From Bryobacterales bacterium (GTDB lineage: Bacteria > Acidobacteriota > Terriglobia > Bryobacterales > Bryobacteraceae): a stretch of DNA of 64,000 nucleotides. Both the position numbers and the translations under genes were made by a program. The notes under the pieces were generated by a model. That model did not search any database, was not told the origin of the DNA, and saw only the letters and a program-made list of their open reading frames with translations. The stretch is from assembly GCA_016713735.1 (NCBI GenBank), contig JADJOP010000032.1:62001-126000 (forward strand), in the 5' to 3' direction. Below, in pieces: positions 25,200-32,894 of the stretch (its first letter is position 1; every line of letters begins with the position of its first letter).

Positions 25200-25874
25200 T
25201 CAGGGGAGAAATCGATACCCGACGCCGTGAACCGTGAGGAAGTGACGCGGAGCATTGGGGTCGGGTTCAAACTTCTGGCGAAGTTTAACAACATGGGCGT
25301 CCACGGTGCGGGTATTGGGAAAGCTCTCATAGCCCCAGACGGAGTTGAGAATCATGTCGCGCGTCAGGGCGCGGTCAGGATTCTGGAGGAAGTAGACGAG
25401 CAGGTTGTACTCGGCGGGCGTCACCTTCACCTCTTCGCCGGCGCGGAGGACGACACGGCGGTCGAGGTCGGCTTCGGTGTCGCCGAATTTGAGAACGGTG
25501 TGGGCGCCGGCCTGCGAGCGGCGCAGCAGGGCGCGGATGCGGGCCAGCAGTTCGCGCCGGCCGAAGGGCTTCACGACGTAGTCGTCGGCGCCCATTTCGA
25601 GCAGCAGGACTTTGTCCAGCTCATCGCCAACGGCCGAGAGCACGATGATCGGCGTGTGGATCTGCGCGCCGCGGATGTGTTTGCAGATCTCCATGCCGGA
25701 CATTTCGGGCAGGCGTAGGTCGACGATGATGAGGTCGGGCTTGAGGGAGAGGGCCTTTTCGTAGCCGTCGCGGCCGTTGAGCGAGGAGGCGGTGCGGAAG
25801 CCCTCCTGCTCGAGCATGACGGCAATTGTATCCTGAAGGCTCTCGTCGTCGTCTATTACAAGGATGGTCTGCAT
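25200..25874 (-). CDS. OmpR/PhoB-family winged-helix response regulator
   Basis: 224 residues. Receiver domain with ILVIDDDESL, Asp52 in LIIVDLRLPEMSG, IIVLSAVGDE and DDYVVKPFGRRELL; a winged-helix DNA-binding domain follows (VTPAEYNLLVYFLQNPDRALTRDMILNSVWG; TRTVDAHVVKLRQKFE; FLTVHGVGYRFLP). The start at 25874 gives a canonical receiver N-terminus; 135 further in-frame codons upstream lack domain sense and cover the divergent promoter region. It is the first gene of the five-gene minus-strand operon and likely controls it, and perhaps the divergent 26017 gene, in response to the Cache-type kinase. Confidence 0.92.
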   Translation of the reverse strand: MQTILVIDDDESLQDTIAVMLEQEGFRTASSLNGRDGYEKALSLKPDLIIVDLRLPEMSGMEICKHIRGAQIHTPIIVLSAVGDELDKVLLLEMGADDYVVKPFGRRELLARIRALLRRSQAGAHTVLKFGDTEADLDRRVVLRAGEEVKVTPAEYNLLVYFLQNPDRALTRDMILNSVWGYESFPNTRTVDAHVVKLRQKFEPDPNAPRHFLTVHGVGYRFLP

Positions 25875-26016
25875 CGCGGTCTCCGAAGACCTGATCCGGC
25901 GTGGCCGAGTTGCCGCGAATCGAGGCCACGCGCCCGGTGTTTGATTGTAATGGATCGCAGCCGGTGGGTGCAGCGCAAGCTGATAGATTGGAAATAAAGA
26001 GGAAAGGAAACACTGG

Positions 26017-26640
26017 ATGAAACGATTGCTGTTGGCCTTCGCGGCTTGTGGGGCGCTTGCATTCGCGCAATACAAGGTCGAGGCCACGGGAGAAGCTCCG
26101 GCGGAAGTGGCCGCGCCGATCAAGGAGATGCTGGCGCCGGCGGGGCACAAGGTGATGAGTGGGGACGGCAAGGTGTGGTGCGAGGTGTGGTTCGTAAAGG
26201 CCGCGCCCAAGGGGCCGGACTCGACCGAAGCCGACCTGATGTGGAAGACCGCGCCTCCGGGATCGGTGATTGGGGCCATTCGCTGGCACGAGGGCGGCTA
26301 TGACCGGCGCGGGCAAGTGCTCAAGCCGGGTGTCTATACGCTGCGCTTTAGCATGTTCCCCCTCAATGGCGACCACCAGGGCGTAGCGCCGAACCGCGAC
26401 TTCCTGGTGATGACGCCGGCGGCCGACGACCAGAGCGCGGCGGCCGTGCCGAAGTTCGACGACCTGATGAAGATGTCGCGCAAGGCCTCAGGCACGCCGC
26501 ATCCGGCCGTGCTGGCGATGTATGTGGTGGAGAGCGACTTCCAGCCGGGCCTGCAGAACGTGGGCGAGGATTGGAACCTGTTCGCCAAGGTGGGCGAGAC
26601 GCCGATCGGGCTGACGGTGGTGGGGAAGTCGGAGCACTAA
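26017..26640 (+). CDS. Secreted protein of unknown function
   Basis: 207 residues with a signal peptide (1-17, ending ALAFAQ). The body has beta-rich stretches (VWCEVWFVKAAP, GSVIGAIRWHEGGYDRRGQVLKPGVYTLRFSMFPLNGDHQG, NRDFLVMTPA) and ends in a short strand (IGLTVVGKSEH). No catalytic motif recognised. A purine-rich site AGAGGAAAGGAA precedes the ATG. It is divergent from the OmpR-type regulator gene (142 bp between), so it could be a regulon member of that two-component system. Similar secreted proteins appear in Acidobacteria genomes as hypotheticals. Confidence 0.75.
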   Translation: MKRLLLAFAACGALAFAQYKVEATGEAPAEVAAPIKEMLAPAGHKVMSGDGKVWCEVWFVKAAPKGPDSTEADLMWKTAPPGSVIGAIRWHEGGYDRRGQVLKPGVYTLRFSMFPLNGDHQGVAPNRDFLVMTPAADDQSAAAVPKFDDLMKMSRKASGTPHPAVLAMYVVESDFQPGLQNVGEDWNLFAKVGETPIGLTVVGKSEH

Positions 26641-26718
26641 GCTCGCGGCCCCGGCGGCTGGGCGGTTAGGGGTGCGACCCCGCCGGCGTGAACCGTTGGG
26701 GTGAATGAGTTGGATCAA

Positions 26719-26758
26719 CGGGCGGGGCTGCCTTGGGCGTGGCTCCGCCTGTTTTATT
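26719..26758 (+). terminator. Intrinsic terminator of the 26017 gene
   Basis: A 10-bp stem (26719-26728 with 26742-26751, two G-T pairs) with a 13-base loop is followed by TTTTATT (26752-26758). It lies 79 bases after the stop codon, just before the end of the convergent RidA-like gene, and can end transcription from the left. Confidence 0.65.
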
Positions 26759-26761
26759 GGT

Positions 26762-27523
26762 CTAAAACGGTGTGTCAGGCGCTACAACACTAACTCCCGC
26801 CGCACCCCGCACATCCATCTCAAACTCGATCGTCTCGATGGGCGGAGCGGAGTAGTGCCAAGTGAGGCCGTGGATGGCGGATTCGGCGGCGGGGCGGATG
26901 AGGTCTTCGAGGAGGTGCCAGAGGGGGTGGACGGTGTAGACCTCGGTGACCGTGACGTCGGCCCAGCCGACGCCGAGTTCCTTGAGGCGGCCGGTCATGA
27001 GGCCCATCACGAAGCGGGCCTTTTCGGCGAGGGCGGCGGCGGTGGTTTCGTTGCGGCGGACGACGTCGTGGGGGTCGAGTGAGCCTTCGGGCAGCTCGCC
27101 GGCGCCGGCGACGACGAAGGTCTTGCGCGCGGAGTTGGCCGGGGCGACGTAGCTGAACCCGTAGAGCGAGGGCTCGGCGGGCGCGCCGATCTTGGGGGCG
27201 ATGTTGGTGCGGGCGATGGGGTTGACGCCATCGACGAAGACGCCCCAGCGCTTGAGCACGTCAATGTAGCCTGCGTTGAATTCGTTGAAGCCCTGGAAGG
27301 TGAACGGGCGCGGCGAGCGCAGTTCCATGCCGCAGAGGGCGTGGAGGGGGAGCCTGGCGGCGGCAAGGTGTTGTTCGACGGCCTCGAAGCCACGGCGCAG
27401 CGCAAGCGGCTGGTAGAAGCGCGCGTGGATCACTTCGTGGCCCGCATCGGCGACGGCGCCGCCGGAGTAGGGCGCGATGCCGCGCACGAAGGAGTAGTTG
27501 CCTTTGGGATTGTGAACCAGCAT
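26762..27523 (-). CDS. RidA/YjgF-like protein
   Basis: 253 residues, cytoplasmic. The C-terminal half resembles the RidA/chorismate-mutase-like fold: KTFVVAGAGELPEGSLDP near 145, ALAEKARFVMGLMTGRLKELGVGWADVTVTEVYTVHP near 180-215, comparable to the 'QTR.VL..I...L...G....DV..V.VY..D' pattern. The N-terminal half contains GYIDVLKRWGVFVDGVNPIARTNIAP. RidA enzymes deaminate reactive enamines/imines; whether this longer relative does so is unknown, and an amino-muconate-deaminase-like role is an alternative. It lies 5 bp downstream of a TIM-barrel isomerase-like gene and is surely co-transcribed with it, suggesting a shared small-molecule pathway. Confidence 0.6.
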   Translation of the reverse strand: MLVHNPKGNYSFVRGIAPYSGGAVADAGHEVIHARFYQPLALRRGFEAVEQHLAAARLPLHALCGMELRSPRPFTFQGFNEFNAGYIDVLKRWGVFVDGVNPIARTNIAPKIGAPAEPSLYGFSYVAPANSARKTFVVAGAGELPEGSLDPHDVVRRNETTAAALAEKARFVMGLMTGRLKELGVGWADVTVTEVYTVHPLWHLLEDLIRPAAESAIHGLTWHYSAPPIETIEFEMDVRGAAGVSVVAPDTPF

Positions 27524-27528
27524 GTGGG

Positions 27529-28401
27529 TTAGGCCAGCGCCTTTCGCATGGAATCGACGGCGGCGATGAGGCTCTTCACCTGGTCGCCGAGGGGAATGTA
27601 CTCCATCGTCAGAAAGCCCGTGTAGCCGGCCTTTTTGATTTCCTTGTAGAGGAAGGGGTAGTTCATCTCGCCGGTGCCGGGGTCGTTGCGGCCGGGGTTG
27701 TCGGCGATGTGGAACACCTTCACATAGGGCATGGCGTCGCGGAGGGTGCGCGTGACGTCGCCCACCTGGACCTGCTCGTGGTAGAGATCGAAGAGCAAGC
27801 GAATATGGGGGTGATTCACCTCCTTCATCAGCTTCACGCCGGCCACGCAGCTATCGAGGAAGTAGCCTTTGTGGTTCACCTTGGTGTTGAGCGGCTCGAC
27901 GATGAGGGTGACGTTGGCCTTGGCGGCGAGGTCGCCGCAACGCTTGGCGCCTTCGACGAGGCTGGCCCATTGCTCAGCGTAGGTCTTGCCAGGAATGGCG
28001 TTGCCGGACATGAGGAGGAGCATGGGAATCTCAAGGCGCTGGGCGGCGTCGATGTTCTTCCGCACCTCTTTGAGAAGGTTGTCGCGCTGCGCCGGGTCGA
28101 CCATGGAGATGGGCATGCGGCTCCAGAAGGGCGTCGAGCTGATCGTATCGATGCCGAGTTTGAGCGAGCGGGCGAGGAGCTTCACACGGTCAATGGCGGC
28201 GGCGTCCCATTCGGCGTGTTCGCCGACGAATTCGACGGACTGGATGCCGGCCTTGGCGGCGGCCTCCATCTTCTCTTCGAAGGAGCCCTTGAGCGTCCAC
28301 AGCATCACCGAAGAGATGTTGGCGGCGGTGGGCGTGGGAGGTGCCGTTTGGGCGAGAGCGGAGGCGGCGGTGGCGGCGATGAGAGTGCGGCGATCGATCA
28401 T
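27529..28401 (-). CDS. Hydroxypyruvate-isomerase-like / xylose-isomerase-like TIM-barrel protein, exported
   Basis: 290 residues. A twin-arginine-type leader (MIDRRTLIAATAASALAQ) suggests export. The body is an AP-endonuclease-2-type TIM barrel: ISSVMLWTLKGSFEEKMEAAAKAGIQSVEFVGEHAEW; VTLIVEPLNTKVNHKGYFLDS with a metal-type Glu; HIRLLFDLYHEQVQVGD with Asp and His; VFHIADNPGRNDPGTGEMNY; GFLTMEYIPLGDQVKSL with the last Glu. This set of Glu, Asp, His and Glu is the divalent metal site of hydroxypyruvate isomerase and sugar epimerase relatives. The start at 28401 is chosen for the leader; a longer frame has no support. Operon with the RidA-like gene. Exact substrate unknown. Confidence 0.8.
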   Translation of the reverse strand: MIDRRTLIAATAASALAQTAPPTPTAANISSVMLWTLKGSFEEKMEAAAKAGIQSVEFVGEHAEWDAAAIDRVKLLARSLKLGIDTISSTPFWSRMPISMVDPAQRDNLLKEVRKNIDAAQRLEIPMLLLMSGNAIPGKTYAEQWASLVEGAKRCGDLAAKANVTLIVEPLNTKVNHKGYFLDSCVAGVKLMKEVNHPHIRLLFDLYHEQVQVGDVTRTLRDAMPYVKVFHIADNPGRNDPGTGEMNYPFLYKEIKKAGYTGFLTMEYIPLGDQVKSLIAAVDSMRKALA

Positions 28402-28469
28402 CGCCCGTAGCATAGCATCCGCATGGTGCATGGTATCCTGTGAACTCACTCCGCTGTTTCAGGTACCCC

Positions 28470-30623
28470 ATGCGGCAACTCCGCTTTGAGACGCGCGGCG
28501 GCATTGCCGTTACGCGCACTATTTCCAAAACTCCCTATAAGAAGGGCCTGCGCGCGATCCTGCGGCAATTGGATTCGCGGCGCGGCGTTTATCTGTCGTC
28601 CGGCTACGAGTATCCGGGCCGCTATTCGCGATGGGACGTGGCCAGCGTGTGCCCGCCGCTGGAGATCGTCGGGCGCGGGCGTGTGCTCGAATTCCGCGCG
28701 TTGAACCAGCGCGGCGAGGCGCTGTGCGAGATCTTCCTGCGGCTGCTGCGCGGGCACGAGCACTGGGCGGCGATTGAGACGATGCCGGGCGGTTGGAAGG
28801 GCACGTTGAAGCCCCTGCCGGAGCTGTTTTCCGAAGAGGAGCGCAGCCGGCAGCCGTCGGCCTTCTCGATCCTGCGGGCGATTCTCGCCGAGTTCAAAGA
28901 GCTGGGCGACGGACGGCTGGCCCTGGTGGGCGCGTTCGGCTACGACCTGCTGTTTCAGTTTGACCCAATCGAGCTGAAGCTGCCTCGCGGCGGGGCGAAG
29001 GACCTGCACCTCTATCTCTGCGACGACATCTGCTTCATGGACCGCAAGAAGGAGCAGATCGAACGCTATGAGTACGATTTCGAGTTCGAGGAACTAACGA
29101 CGAAGGGCCTGCCGCGCGACGGCGCCGGGGTCGCGCCGCACCCTGACACGGGAACGGCCGAGATCACCTGCGACCACACGCCCGAGGAGTACATGGCGGG
29201 CGTGGAGAAGGTGCGGCAGGGGATGAAGCGCGGCGACTATTACGAGGTCGTGCTGCGGCAGAAGTTCCAGGCGCCGTATTCGGGCAGCGTGTCCACGCTG
29301 TTTGAGAAGATCCAGACGGCGTCGCCGAGCCCGTATGAGTTTCTCATCCAGTTTGGCGAGGAGCAGTTGGTGGGCGCGTCGCCGGAGATGTTCGTGCGCG
29401 TGGAGGGCGGCCGCATTGAGACCTGCCCGATTTCAGGCACGGCGCGGCGCACGGGCGACCCGATGCGCGATGCGGAGAACATTCGCGAGCTGCTGTCCTC
29501 GTTGAAGGAAGAGTCCGAGCTGACGATGTGCACGGACGTGGACCGCAACGACAAGTCGCGCGTGAGCGTGCCGGGGTCGGTGAAGGTGATCGGGCGGCGG
29601 TTGATCGAATCGTACGCCGGTGTGTTCCACACGGTGGATCATGTGGAGTCGATGCTCGATGAGGGCATGGATGCGCTGGACGCCTTCCTGACGCACATGT
29701 GGGCGGTGACGGTGATCGGCGCACCGAAAAAAGCGGCGGCGCAGGAGATTGAGAATACGGAGAAGGACGCGCGCGGCTGGTATGGCGGCGCGGTGGGGAT
29801 GATCTCGCTGAACGGCGACATCAACACGGGCATCCTGATCCGCACGGTGCATCTGCGCAAGGGAATCGCTGAATATCCGGTGGGCGCGACGCTGCTCTAC
29901 GACTCGATCCCGGCCAGCGAGGAACTTGAGACGCGGCAAAAGGCGACAGGCTTTTTCCGCGTGATGGCCGAAACGCGCGGCGTGAAGAAGCAAAAGGAGC
30001 CGAAGCAGGAGAAGGTGGGCGTGGGCGTGAAGATGCTGCTCGTCGATAACGACGACTGCTTCATCCACACGCTGGCCAACTATGCGCGGCAGACGGGCGC
30101 CGAGGTGGTGACCTATCGCGCCGGCTTCCCGCTGGAGATGATCGAACAGATCAAGCCGGATTTGATTTTGATCTCACCGGGACCGGGGCGGCCGTCGGAT
30201 TTCGGTGTGCCGAACGTGGTGCGCCACGCGGCCGGGCTGGGCGTGCCGGTGTTCGGCGTCTGCCTGGGCTTGCAGGGGATTGTCGAGGCGTTCGGCGGCG
30301 AGCTGGGCGTGCTGGATTACCCGATGCACGGCAAGCCGTCGATGGTGAAGCATCGCGGCGTGGGCGTGTTCGAGGGGCTGCCGGAAGAGGTGAAGGTGGG
30401 CCGCTATCATTCGCTCTACGCGCTGCCGGAGAAGCTGCCGGCAGTGTTGGAGGTGACGGCCGAGTCAGAGGACGGCATCATCATGGGCGTGCGGCACAGG
30501 ACGCTTCCGGTGGAGGCCGTGCAGTTTCATCCGGAGTCGCTGCTGACGCTGGAAGGCGCGGCGGGCTTCAAGATGATTGAGAACGTGGTGAAGGCGTCGA
30601 AGGCGGTCCGGGCGGGGCGCTGA
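28470..30623 (+). CDS. trpE(G): Fused anthranilate synthase, TrpE-TrpG
   Basis: 717 residues joining component I and component II. TrpE part (about 1-500) has LVGASPEMFVRVEGG, the CPISGTARR motif, DRNDKSRV, HTVDHVES and GAPKKAAAQEIE. The TrpG glutaminase part (about 520-710) has LLVDNDDCFIHTLANY, SPGPGRPSDFG, nucleophile Cys in FGVCLGLQG and the His/Glu pair in AVQFHPES. It converts chorismate plus glutamine to anthranilate, the first committed step to tryptophan. The single-chain form and sequence style match the alphaproteobacterial TrpE clade (as in Rhizobium trpE(G)). ATG at 28470 is preferred over an in-frame GTG ten codons earlier. No leader peptide with Trp codons was seen. Its stop overlaps the next start (TGATG). 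Confidence 0.92.
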   Translation: MRQLRFETRGGIAVTRTISKTPYKKGLRAILRQLDSRRGVYLSSGYEYPGRYSRWDVASVCPPLEIVGRGRVLEFRALNQRGEALCEIFLRLLRGHEHWAAIETMPGGWKGTLKPLPELFSEEERSRQPSAFSILRAILAEFKELGDGRLALVGAFGYDLLFQFDPIELKLPRGGAKDLHLYLCDDICFMDRKKEQIERYEYDFEFEELTTKGLPRDGAGVAPHPDTGTAEITCDHTPEEYMAGVEKVRQGMKRGDYYEVVLRQKFQAPYSGSVSTLFEKIQTASPSPYEFLIQFGEEQLVGASPEMFVRVEGGRIETCPISGTARRTGDPMRDAENIRELLSSLKEESELTMCTDVDRNDKSRVSVPGSVKVIGRRLIESYAGVFHTVDHVESMLDEGMDALDAFLTHMWAVTVIGAPKKAAAQEIENTEKDARGWYGGAVGMISLNGDINTGILIRTVHLRKGIAEYPVGATLLYDSIPASEELETRQKATGFFRVMAETRGVKKQKEPKQEKVGVGVKMLLVDNDDCFIHTLANYARQTGAEVVTYRAGFPLEMIEQIKPDLILISPGPGRPSDFGVPNVVRHAAGLGVPVFGVCLGLQGIVEAFGGELGVLDYPMHGKPSMVKHRGVGVFEGLPEEVKVGRYHSLYALPEKLPAVLEVTAESEDGIIMGVRHRTLPVEAVQFHPESLLTLEGAAGFKMIENVVKASKAVRAGR

Positions 30624-30973
30624 TGAAGGCGCGCGCGCTGATCTTCGTTGCATCGGCAGCGGTGACGAGCGTCCTTTTCATCAACCTGTGCGGGACGATT
30701 TTTCAGTGCGGGTGCGAGTCGTTGTGGGGCGCGGGGGCGACGCATTGCAACATTCATGCGGCGCACGGGCGGCATTGTCCCTGGTGCGCGGTAAGCGTCT
30801 ACTGGCAGGCGGCGATCTTCGGTACCATTCTGGCGGCACAGGGGTTGGTCGCGTTTGGACCGTGGGTGAAATCCCCGTGGATGCGGTTGATCGGAGCTGT
30901 TGCGGCGTTTCCAGCTACGGGGTTAGGACTAGGGCTTCTGTTCGGGTGGTTCACTCAGTACTGGGCCCATTAG
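30623..30973 (+). CDS. Small Cys/His-rich membrane protein
   Basis: 116 residues with three membrane helices (about 5-22, 60-80 and 88-110). The loop between the first two is packed with Cys and His: Cys23, Cys29, Cys31, Cys42, Cys52, Cys55 and four His (41, 45, 48, 51), ending HCPWC. This looks like a metal site or disulfide-bonded extracytoplasmic loop. The ATG overlaps the trpE(G) stop by one base (TGATG), so it is translationally coupled. No family recognised; comparable small membrane proteins may exist in relatives. It is not an obvious tryptophan gene. Confidence 0.7.
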   Translation: MKARALIFVASAAVTSVLFINLCGTIFQCGCESLWGAGATHCNIHAAHGRHCPWCAVSVYWQAAIFGTILAAQGLVAFGPWVKSPWMRLIGAVAAFPATGLGLGLLFGWFTQYWAH

Positions 30974-31017
30974 GTACTTGTGGAATGCCAGGGCGGCCCG
31001 CATACTGAAGGGGCGAT

Positions 31018-31131
31018 ATGGGCGACGCAACCTTCATCTTGTTTCTGGCCATGGTGGTCTGGCTGGCCATTGAGAGCAGCGGCGGCGGCGGCGGCAAGCG
31101 CGACCGTGTGCGCATGCCGGCGCTCGGCTAG
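31018..31131 (+). CDS. 37-residue single-helix membrane microprotein
   Basis: ATG at 31018 follows AAGGGG (31007-31012) with good spacing. The product has one hydrophobic helix (residues 5-18, FILFLAMVVWLAI), a run of five Gly, then a basic end (KRDRVRMPALG). The layout of an N-terminal membrane helix, Gly linker and positively charged tail is that of many small membrane proteins. It lies between the Cys-rich membrane protein and hpnE on the same strand, with 44 and 62 bp gaps. No homolog recognised; expression is unproven. Confidence 0.45.
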   Translation: MGDATFILFLAMVVWLAIESSGGGGGKRDRVRMPALG

Positions 31132-31193
31132 TCTGCTTACGCGCGTACTGGGGCCGCGCGCGTGCCTTCCTTCGCTATCCTGAAATTCTGCGA

Positions 31194-32501
31194 ATGCCAT
31201 CGGTGTGTGTAGTGGGCGGTGGTCTGGCCGGGCTGGCCGCGGCGGCGGCGCTGGGCGAGGCCGGGCTCGATGTCGACGTGTATGAGACGCGGCCGTTTCT
31301 GGGCGGGCGCGCGACCTCGTATCCCGCGCCTGGGGTTGCCGAACACGAGGAGACGATCGACAACTGCCAGCACATTCTGCTGGGGTGTTGCGTCAATCTG
31401 ATCGATTTCTACCGGCGGTTGGGGGTGGAGGGGAAGGTACGGTTCTGGCGCGAATTCACGTTTCTTGAGCCAGGCGGCAGGGCGTCGAAAATGCGGGCGA
31501 CGTCGCTGCCGGCGCCGTTGCACTTCAGCGGTTCGTTCCTGACGATGCCGTGTTTTGATTGGAGCGACCGTTTGGCGATCGGGCGGGCCATGTTGAACCT
31601 GATGCGCGAAGCCGGGCGGCGCGATCTCGATTCGATCACAATGGCCGATTGGCTCGCAGGGCAGCGGCAGACGCCGCGGGCGATGGAGCGCTTCTGGCGG
31701 CAGGTGCTGGTGAGCGCCATCAACGAAGAGCTGGACCGCATGGCGGCCTCGCACGCATTCCAGGTGTTCCGGCTGGGCTTTCTCGCCGGGGGCAAGTGGA
31801 GCGCGATGGGTGTGCCGGCGGTGCCGCTGGCTGAGTTGTATGGCGAAGCGGCGTGGTCACGGCTGCCGACGGTGCGGATTCACACGCGGGCGCAGGTGGA
31901 GTCGGTGCAAGGCGGCGTGACGCTGGCGGGCGGCGAACGGCGCGAGGCCGATGCGGTGGTATTGGCGGTGCCGTGGGAGCGCGCGGCGGGCCTGGCGCCT
32001 CATCTTGGGCTCGATTTCACGGGCTGGGAGCACTCGCCGATCACGGGGATTCACTTGTGGTTTGACCGCGCGGTCACAGAGCTGCCGCATGCGACCCTGC
32101 TCGACCGCACGATGCAGTGGATGTTCAACAAGCGCGACGGGCGGCACATTCAGCTGGTGGTGAGCGCCTCGCGCGGGTTGACCGGGATGGGCAAGAACGA
32201 GGTGGTGGAGCTGGCGATGCGCGAGCTCACCGAGTTTCTGCCCGAGGTGGCGCGGGCGCGGCTGGAGCGTTCGCACGTGGTGAAGGAGATGCGGGCGACG
32301 TTTTCGGCCAAGCCTGGCCTGGAGGCGCGGCGTCCGGCGGCGGAGACCAGCGATGGGCGGCTGTTTCTGGCCGGGGATTGGACGCGCTCGGGCTGGCCGG
32401 CGACGATGGAGGGCGCTGTTCGGAGCGGCTATCTGGCGGCCGAGGCGGTGTGCCGGAAGCTGGGGCGGGCGGGGAGATTTTTGAAACCGGATGTGGGGTG
32501 A
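31194..32501 (+). CDS. hpnE: Hydroxysqualene dehydroxylase HpnE (squalene-associated FAD-dependent desaturase)
   Basis: 435 residues. N-terminal FAD-binding Rossmann motif VVGGGLAGLAAAAAL and VDVYETRPFLGGRATSY. The family-specific segment ETIDNCQHILLGCCVNLIDFYRRLGV lies at about 51-76, followed by ADWLAGQ, FWRQVLVSAINEELDRM and the C-terminal FAD motif FLAGDWTRSGWPATMEGAVRSGYLAAEAV. HpnE acts after HpnC and HpnD to make squalene from hydroxysqualene for hopanoids. HpnC, HpnD and squalene-hopene cyclase genes are not in the window. Start at the first ATG (MPSVCVVGGG), which begins at the Rossmann strand as expected. Confidence 0.9.
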   Translation: MPSVCVVGGGLAGLAAAAALGEAGLDVDVYETRPFLGGRATSYPAPGVAEHEETIDNCQHILLGCCVNLIDFYRRLGVEGKVRFWREFTFLEPGGRASKMRATSLPAPLHFSGSFLTMPCFDWSDRLAIGRAMLNLMREAGRRDLDSITMADWLAGQRQTPRAMERFWRQVLVSAINEELDRMAASHAFQVFRLGFLAGGKWSAMGVPAVPLAELYGEAAWSRLPTVRIHTRAQVESVQGGVTLAGGERREADAVVLAVPWERAAGLAPHLGLDFTGWEHSPITGIHLWFDRAVTELPHATLLDRTMQWMFNKRDGRHIQLVVSASRGLTGMGKNEVVELAMRELTEFLPEVARARLERSHVVKEMRATFSAKPGLEARRPAAETSDGRLFLAGDWTRSGWPATMEGAVRSGYLAAEAVCRKLGRAGRFLKPDVG

Positions 32502-32513
32502 GGGGGGTAAACT

Positions 32514-32894
32514 ATGAATATGCGTACACGCAGAGCCTTGTTAGCGGCGTTGTGTCTGCCCGCGATGCTCGTGGCTGAAGACCCGCAGATGACGTCGATT
32601 ACCGTGGAGGTGAAGAACCTCGACGGCAAGCCGGTGGAGCGGGCCTCGGTGGTGGTGCGTTTCAACGAGGGGCGCAGCATCAAGAAGTTCGGCAAGAAAA
32701 CGATTCTCAACTGGGAGTTGCGGACGAACCAGATTGGCGTGGCGAAGATTCCGCCCATTCCGCAGGGGAAGATTCTCGTAATGGTGATCGCCAAGGGCTA
32801 TCAGACCTTCGGCGAAACGATCGAGATCGTCGAGCCGGAGCGGACAGTGGAAGTGAAGCTGAAGCCGCCGCAGCCGCAGTTTTCGGCGCACTAG
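32514..32894 (+). CDS. Small secreted carboxypeptidase-regulatory-like protein
   Basis: 126 residues: signal peptide (1-21, LLAALCLPAMLVA), then a single beta-sandwich with SITVEVKNLDGKPVERASVVVRF, NQIGVAKIPPIPQGKILVMVIAKGYQTFGETIEI and VEVKLKPP. This is the transthyretin/carboxypeptidase-regulatory type of extracellular module, usually a binding or structural domain. It starts 12 bp after hpnE and may be co-transcribed. Its stop codon shares the palindrome CTAG with the convergent next gene. Confidence 0.75.
   Translation: MNMRTRRALLAALCLPAMLVAEDPQMTSITVEVKNLDGKPVERASVVVRFNEGRSIKKFGKKTILNWELRTNQIGVAKIPPIPQGKILVMVIAKGYQTFGETIEIVEPERTVEVKLKPPQPQFSAH

Noticed and set aside
26762..27523. Calling the 253-residue protein a true RidA enamine deaminase
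   Set aside because: Only the C-terminal half shows the pattern, the length is double that of RidA and the key Arg is not certain, so only a family-level likeness is reported.
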